Of a stretch of 9,744 nucleotides of DNA, positions 6,139-9,744 are shown piece by piece (position 1 is the first letter of the stretch; the number at the start of each line of letters is the position of its first letter). The stretch is from Streptococcaceae bacterium (GTDB taxonomy: Bacteria > Bacillota > Bacilli > Lactobacillales > Streptococcaceae): positions 1 through 9,744 of the forward strand of contig JAISYB010000134.1 in NCBI GenBank assembly GCA_031270215.1, written 5' to 3'. The notes beneath the pieces were generated by a model. That model did no database searches. It had not been told where the DNA came from and worked only from the letters and a program-made list of their open reading frames with translations. A program made the position numbers and the translations under genes.

Positions 6139-6886
6139 TCACCTTATCAGAGGTATGGTTGATAATCTTGCTTAAGAACTGCTTCGCCCGCTCCTCCTTT
6201 GGCGCATCAAAGAACGCTTCAACATCTGTCGTGTCCTCTAAAATTTCGCCGTCTGCCATAAAGATGATCCGATCAGCAACGCTTCTGGCAAAGCCCATTT
6301 CATGCGTTACGATAATCATGCTCATACCATCCTTAGCAAGCTTTTGCATAACCGCTAAAACATCCCCAATCGTTTCGGGGTCAAGAGCTGAGGTTGGTTC
6401 ATCAAAGAGTAATAATTCAGGATTCATTGCCAAGCCACGTGCGATAGCTACCCGCTGCTTTTGCCCGCCAGATAATGTGTTTGGGTAGGCATCCTTTTTA
6501 TCCCACATATTAACAAACTTCAGAAACTTTTCAGCAATTTTAGTCGCTGCTTCAAGACTTTGCCCCAAAACCTTCACCGGTGCTAAAGTAATGTTTTCTA
6601 AAACCGTCTTGTGCGGATAGAGGTTAAAGTGTTGAAAAACCATTCCCGCTTCCTTGCGCAGCTTAGATAGCTCTCTTGGACTTGCTTTTGAAACATCATG
6701 TCCATTAACAATTAGCTTGCCGCTATCAATCTCCTCTAACGCATTAATCGTCCGGATTAAAGTTGATTTTCCTGAACCCGATGGACCAATTAAAACTACA
6801 ACTTGACCTTTGTCAATATTCAAATTAATATCACGCAATGCATGATATTCACCATAATATTTTTCGACCTGTGAAAATTCTATCAT
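6134..6886 (-). CDS. Polar amino-acid ABC transporter ATP-binding protein
   Basis: A 250-residue GlnQ/HisP-type ATPase that powers the importer from the inner face of the membrane. All motifs are intact: Walker A GPSGSGKST at 34–42, Q-loop Gln85, signature LSGGQ at 138–142, Walker B LLLFDE at 158–163 and the switch His195. The start at 6886 (MIEFSQVEKYYG) matches the family start and follows AGAAAGGAAG, with about 10 nt between; an upstream in-frame ATG at 6925 has no ribosome binding site. It is the first gene of the operon, ahead of the binding protein and two permeases. Confidence 0.94.
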   Translation of the reverse strand: MIEFSQVEKYYGEYHALRDINLNIDKGQVVVLIGPSGSGKSTLIRTINALEEIDSGKLIVNGHDVSKASPRELSKLRKEAGMVFQHFNLYPHKTVLENITLAPVKVLGQSLEAATKIAEKFLKFVNMWDKKDAYPNTLSGGQKQRVAIARGLAMNPELLLFDEPTSALDPETIGDVLAVMQKLAKDGMSMIIVTHEMGFARSVADRIIFMADGEILEDTTDVEAFFDAPKEERAKQFLSKIINHTSDKVK

Positions 6887-6907
6887 CAGTATCGCACTTC
6901 CTTTCTG

Positions 6908-6924
6908 TGTTACAAAACTTAACA
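6908..6924. promoter_or_regulatory. TGTTA-N7-TAACA site in the ABC operon leader
   Basis: The plus strand shows TGTTA, seven bases, TAACA, an inverted repeat. On the minus strand the same bases read TGTTAA-N4-TGTAAC, close to the WalR/VicR direct repeat TGTWAH-N5-TGTWAH but one base short in the spacer. It lies in the predicted leader, just upstream of the ATPase ribosome binding site. Confidence 0.3.
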
Positions 6925-6936
6925 TCGTACTTTTTT

Positions 6937-6965
6937 AGTTTAGCAGACCGATTACGATTTAGCAA
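6937..6965 (-). promoter_or_regulatory. Possible promoter of the ABC operon
   Basis: On the minus strand TTGCTA (6965–6960) and TAAACT (6942–6937) are separated by exactly 17 bp; each matches four of six consensus bases. Start would be near 6930, giving a leader of about 45 nt. It is the best-placed pair but not strong. Confidence 0.4.
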
Positions 6966-6998
6966 GGTGAGCAGCTTTACGACGTAGATAATGTTCGG
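6964..6998 (-). repeat. Dispersed intergenic repeat, copy C
   Basis: On the minus strand it reads CCGAACATTATCTACGTCG, then TAAAGCTGCTCACCTT. It shares CTACGTCG..TAAA.GCTG...CACCTT with copy A, and exactly CCGAACATTA with copy D. It lies in the divergent gap, next to the ABC operon promoter. Confidence 0.42.
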
Positions 6999-7239
6999 TC
7001 AATCGATACATTAGACAACTAATCCAAGCAAAATCATATCTTTACACTAATTAAAAACGATTATTTTATTAAAGTAAAACATAGATTGCTCAATGGGAAA
7101 AACATTTTTTTATTGCGGTATTTTTTTATTCTGCGTCAATAATTTTAGCGACTGCCACAAGTAACAATAAATTATACTTTTAATTCTTTTTGCCCGCTGA
7201 GCGAAAACTTATAAATCGGAAAGCAGTTTAGCAGCTTTT
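6999..7239. other. AT-rich gap upstream of walR
   Basis: No gene, tRNA or clear hairpin with a T tract is visible. The stretch is rich in A and T runs. AGTTTAGCAG at 7225–7234, just before the walR -35 element, repeats the 10-mer at 6937–6946 on the same strand, which covers the -10 of the putative ABC promoter. Confidence 0.6.
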
Positions 7240-7268
7240 TTTACTTTTTAGCTTTTTTTGGCTATAAT
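7240..7268 (+). promoter_or_regulatory. Promoter of walR–walK
   Basis: TTTACT at 7240–7245 and a perfect TATAAT at 7263–7268 are 17 bp apart. Transcription should start near 7274–7276, leaving a short leader of about 22 nt that holds little beyond the ribosome binding site. Confidence 0.8.
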
Positions 7269-7296
7269 ATAGGCAATAGGAAGGTAGGTGTCTGAT

Positions 7297-8007
7297 TTGA
7301 AGAAAATATTAATCGTTGAAGATGAAAAGCCGATTTCAGATATTGTTAAATTTAATTTAACCAAAGAGGGGTATGAAACTGTTACCGCCTTTGATGGAGA
7401 AGAGGCAATCCAAAAGTTTAATGAAGAAAATCCCGATTTAGTTTTACTTGATTTGATGCTGCCAAAGGTTGACGGCCTTGAGGTTGCTCGCGAGATACGA
7501 AAAACGCATAACACGCCAATCATCATGGTATCTGCAAAAGATTCCGAATTTGATAAGGTTCTAGGTTTAGAGCTCGGTGCAGATGATTATGTAACCAAGC
7601 CTTTTTCCAATCGTGAATTAGTCGCAAGAATCAAAGCAAATCTACGCCGAGGTGGTAATGACTCGGCACAGGCAAAACATTCTGAGGATTCAAAGGAAGA
7701 CATTACAATATCTGAATTAACCATTCATCCCGAAGCCTATATCATTTCAAAACGTGGCGAAAAAATCGAGCTTACCCATCGTGAATTTGAATTACTCCAC
7801 TACCTAGCTGCGCATATTGGTCAGGTGATGACTCGTGAACATTTGCTTCAGGTTGTTTGGGGCTACGATTATTTCGGTGACGTCCGAACGGTTGACGTAA
7901 CAGTTAGACGTTTACGCGAAAAGATTGAGGACTCTCCAAGCCGCCCGACTTATCTGGTAACGCGGCGCGGTGTTGGCTATTACCTTAGAAATCCAGAAAC
8001 AGATTAA
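7297..8007 (+). CDS. walR: Essential cell-wall response regulator WalR (VicR/YycF)
   Basis: A 236-residue OmpR/PhoB-family regulator. The receiver domain (1–120) has the acidic pair Glu8-Asp9, phospho-acceptor Asp52 in LLDLMLP, Ser79 and Lys101 in VTKPFS. The winged-helix DNA-binding domain (about 135–232) has HREFELLHYLA, DVRTVDVTVRRLREKI and RRGVGYYL. The sequence EDEKPISDIVKFNLTKEGYE is diagnostic of WalR/VicR. I prefer the TTG at 7297 (MKKILIVEDE, the family's usual start and length) over the GTG at 7288, which lies only about 3 bp after AGGAAGG; AGGTAGGTG is then about 6 bp from the TTG. It controls cell-wall hydrolase and envelope genes with WalK. A 71-bp gap with a hairpin follows. Confidence 0.95.
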   Translation: MKKILIVEDEKPISDIVKFNLTKEGYETVTAFDGEEAIQKFNEENPDLVLLDLMLPKVDGLEVAREIRKTHNTPIIMVSAKDSEFDKVLGLELGADDYVTKPFSNRELVARIKANLRRGGNDSAQAKHSEDSKEDITISELTIHPEAYIISKRGEKIELTHREFELLHYLAAHIGQVMTREHLLQVVWGYDYFGDVRTVDVTVRRLREKIEDSPSRPTYLVTRRGVGYYLRNPETD

Positions 8008-8020
8008 ATATAGAATATCA

Positions 8021-8042
8021 GCCAGGGTTTCATTACTCTGGC
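8021..8042 (+). promoter_or_regulatory. Hairpin between walR and walK, terminator-like
   Basis: GCCAGGG (8021–8027) pairs with CTCTGGC (8036–8042) with one G·U pair around an 8-nt loop, and is followed by GATTTTACT. The T tract is only four long, so this is a weak terminator or attenuator at best. It begins 13 bp after the walR stop and ends 36 bp before the walK start. Confidence 0.5.
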
Positions 8043-8063
8043 GATTTTACTATCTGATAATTG

Positions 8064-8070
8064 AAAGGAG
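8064..8070 (+). promoter_or_regulatory. Ribosome binding site fixing the walK TTG start
   Basis: AAAGGAG ends 8 bases before the TTG at 8079. The only other in-frame start after the upstream stop (TAA 8058–8060) is a TTG at 8061, which overlaps this site and has none of its own. Confidence 0.75.
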
Positions 8071-8078
8071 TTCGCTGC

Positions 8079-9744
8079 TTGAAAGAGAAAAAACGATGGA
8101 AGTTATGGAAGGGAATTAATTTCAAAATCACCATTTCCTTTTTACTCATCTTACTGGTTTCAATCGAAATTATCGGAAATATTTTTATTCGTGAACTTGA
8201 ACAGTCAACGATTGCCGACTATAAAGAAACGGTCAACAACCGTGTTTCTCAGCTTGCCACTAGTATCAGTGATATTTTTAGCGACCTAGCTGAAACACCT
8301 GATAAGAAAAATGAAATTCTCCTAAATCAGCTGGAATCATTCAATGCCTCGGACACACTTGAAGCACGAATTGTCGATAACAAGGAGGTCATTCGTGCCA
8401 ATATTGGCTCAAGCAGTGATGAGGTTGTTGGTACAAAAAATGATTATATTGACTTAATGGACTTCACTTTAAAGCGGAAAGAAACGGTGGTAGACGGCAA
8501 GCCGGTCTATATCAATGTTCAGCCAATTCAAAGCAATACGGGAGACTCTGTCGTTGGAGCAATCTATGTTAAAAGTGACATCAGCGAGCAATATAATCGA
8601 ATTAAGGATATTGCGAGTATCTTTTACAGCGCCTCTATTATCGCAGGAGGTATCGCAGTAATTGTTGCTTTACTCTTTGCCCACTCAATCACACGTCCCA
8701 TCAAGGAAATGGAAACTCAAGCCTTTAGAATTGCCTATGGAGATTACTCCAGCAGAGTCAATATTTATGGTAAAGATGAGCTCTCTGAGCTTGGGACAAC
8801 CTTTAATCTCTTATCCAATCGGATCGAACGCACGCAGGAATCAATGGAGAGCGAACAAAACAAGCTGAACAATGTCCTAACTTATATGACTGATGGCGTC
8901 ATCTCAACCGACCGTCGAGGAAAGGTTGTGTTGATTAATCAGCCTGCTCTTGACCAGCTCAATCTGAAACGAATTGATGTGATTGGTCGATCAATCTTAG
9001 AAATATTTGAATTAGAAAATGAATATACAATGCGCGACTTGCTGGAAAATCAACCGGAGATTGTTTTAGATAGAATGGATTCAAACAAAGATTTTATCTC
9101 GTTAAAATCAGACTTTACCCTACTAAGACGAGAATCCGGCTTCATCAGCGGCTTAGTTGTCGTTTTACATGATGTAACGGAGCAGGAAAAAAACGAACGC
9201 GAACGGCGCAATTTTGTCTCAAATGTTTCCCACGAGCTTAGAACGCCACTGACATCTGTCAAAAGCTACCTTGAAGCACTGCAAGACGGGGCACTGAGTA
9301 ATCCAAAGATTGCACCTGAATTTTTATCCGTTTCTCTGGAGGAAACTAATCGGATGATTCGGATGATTAATGACCTGCTCAATCTTTCACGTATGGATGA
9401 CGGAAATGTTAATCTGGAGCTTGAAATCGTCAATTTTGTTGATTTGGTTTCGTTTGTCTTAGCCCGCTTTGATCAAATGAAACAAAGTGATGAAACGCTT
9501 GAAAAATTTACCATTCGCCGCGACTTTCAGGTTGAAACAGCTTGGGTTGAAATAGACACCGATAAGCTAACTCAGGTAATTGACAATGTCATGAACAATG
9601 CAATCAAATACTCGCCAAATGGCGGAACGATTACTATATCTCTCAAGAAAGTCAGAAATCAAGTCATCTTAGGCATCACCGACGAGGGACTAGGGATTCC
9701 AGGAAAAGACCTCGGTAAAATCTTTGACCGCTTCTACCGTGTTG
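8079..9744 (+). CDS. walK: Sensor histidine kinase WalK (VicK/YycG), 3' end outside the window
   Basis: 555 residues are visible from a TTG start; the frame runs off the right edge, probably 50–60 residues short of the end. Membrane segment 1 is at about 15–37 (FKITISFLLILLVSIEIIGN), then an extracytoplasmic domain of about 140 residues, segment 2 at 181–203, HAMP at 204–256 (ITRPIKEME), PAS from about 262 to 370 (TDGVISTDRRGKVVLINQPA), HisKA with His385 in NVSHELRTPLTSVKSYLEAL, and the ATPase domain with N-box Asn507 in NAIKYSP, the G1 box DEGLGIP at 535–541 and the F-box FDRFYRV at the edge. It phosphorylates WalR in response to cell-wall state. Two membrane segments with a large outer loop match the Bacillus/Staphylococcus/Enterococcus class, not the single-segment streptococcal VicK. 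Confidence 0.94.
   Translation, partial: MKEKKRWKLWKGINFKITISFLLILLVSIEIIGNIFIRELEQSTIADYKETVNNRVSQLATSISDIFSDLAETPDKKNEILLNQLESFNASDTLEARIVDNKEVIRANIGSSSDEVVGTKNDYIDLMDFTLKRKETVVDGKPVYINVQPIQSNTGDSVVGAIYVKSDISEQYNRIKDIASIFYSASIIAGGIAVIVALLFAHSITRPIKEMETQAFRIAYGDYSSRVNIYGKDELSELGTTFNLLSNRIERTQESMESEQNKLNNVLTYMTDGVISTDRRGKVVLINQPALDQLNLKRIDVIGRSILEIFELENEYTMRDLLENQPEIVLDRMDSNKDFISLKSDFTLLRRESGFISGLVVVLHDVTEQEKNERERRNFVSNVSHELRTPLTSVKSYLEALQDGALSNPKIAPEFLSVSLEETNRMIRMINDLLNLSRMDDGNVNLELEIVNFVDLVSFVLARFDQMKQSDETLEKFTIRRDFQVETAWVEIDTDKLTQVIDNVMNNAIKYSPNGGTITISLKKVRNQVILGITDEGLGIPGKDLGKIFDRFYRV

Noticed and set aside
6999..7239. Small RNA or small gene in the AT-rich gap before walR
   Set aside because: I found no start with a ribosome binding site, no hairpin with a T tract and no stable nested stems.
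1..9744. CRISPR arrays, insertion sequences, tRNA or rRNA genes, phage or defence genes
   Set aside because: None of their signatures is visible: no regular spaced repeats, no transposase or integrase motifs, and no tRNA-like cloverleaf or rRNA core sequence.

Overview
The window comes from a low-GC Gram-positive bacterium of the Lactobacillales, most likely Streptococcaceae or a close relative. Support for this: strong AGGAGG-type ribosome binding sites, -35/-10 promoters of the housekeeping type, a fused IICBA sugar PTS protein very like streptococcal/enterococcal MalT/PtsG proteins, and a walR/vicR–walK/vicK pair divergent from a four-gene polar amino-acid ABC operon (from memory, the arrangement seen in streptococci such as S. 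mutans). All assignments are from reading the sequence; no database search was run.

Layout, left to right. (1) 1–188: 3' end of glf (UDP-galactopyranose mutase). (2) 189–811: about 620 bp without a credible gene. It holds an intrinsic terminator that works best on the minus strand, a 78-nt nested stem structure, a copy of a dispersed intergenic repeat, two perfect 14-bp MalR-type (LacI family) operators and a good promoter. (3) 812–3830, plus strand: an EIICBA sugar permease and an endonuclease/exonuclease/phosphatase-fold protein. Order and operators match malT–mapP of Enterococcus faecalis, where maltose is imported as maltose 6'-phosphate and then dephosphorylated. A bidirectional terminator follows. 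(4) 3963–6886, minus strand: amino-acid ABC importer operon, transcribed ATPase, lipoprotein binding protein, permease, permease. (5) 6887–7296: divergent intergenic region with a promoter for each side. (6) 7297–9744, plus strand: walR/vicR and walK/vicK, the essential cell-wall two-component system; the kinase runs off the window at 555 visible residues.

The three systems look independent: sugar uptake under a MalR-like repressor, amino-acid uptake, and cell-envelope homeostasis. No mobile element, CRISPR array, tRNA or rRNA was seen. The coding part is mostly ordinary. The interest lies in the non-coding structure: the glf–malT gap (paired operators, nested stem, antisense-oriented terminator), hairpins inside two operons (walR–walK and ATPase–binding protein), a repeat family placed in all three large gaps, and a kinase with two membrane segments in a streptococcal-type neighbourhood.
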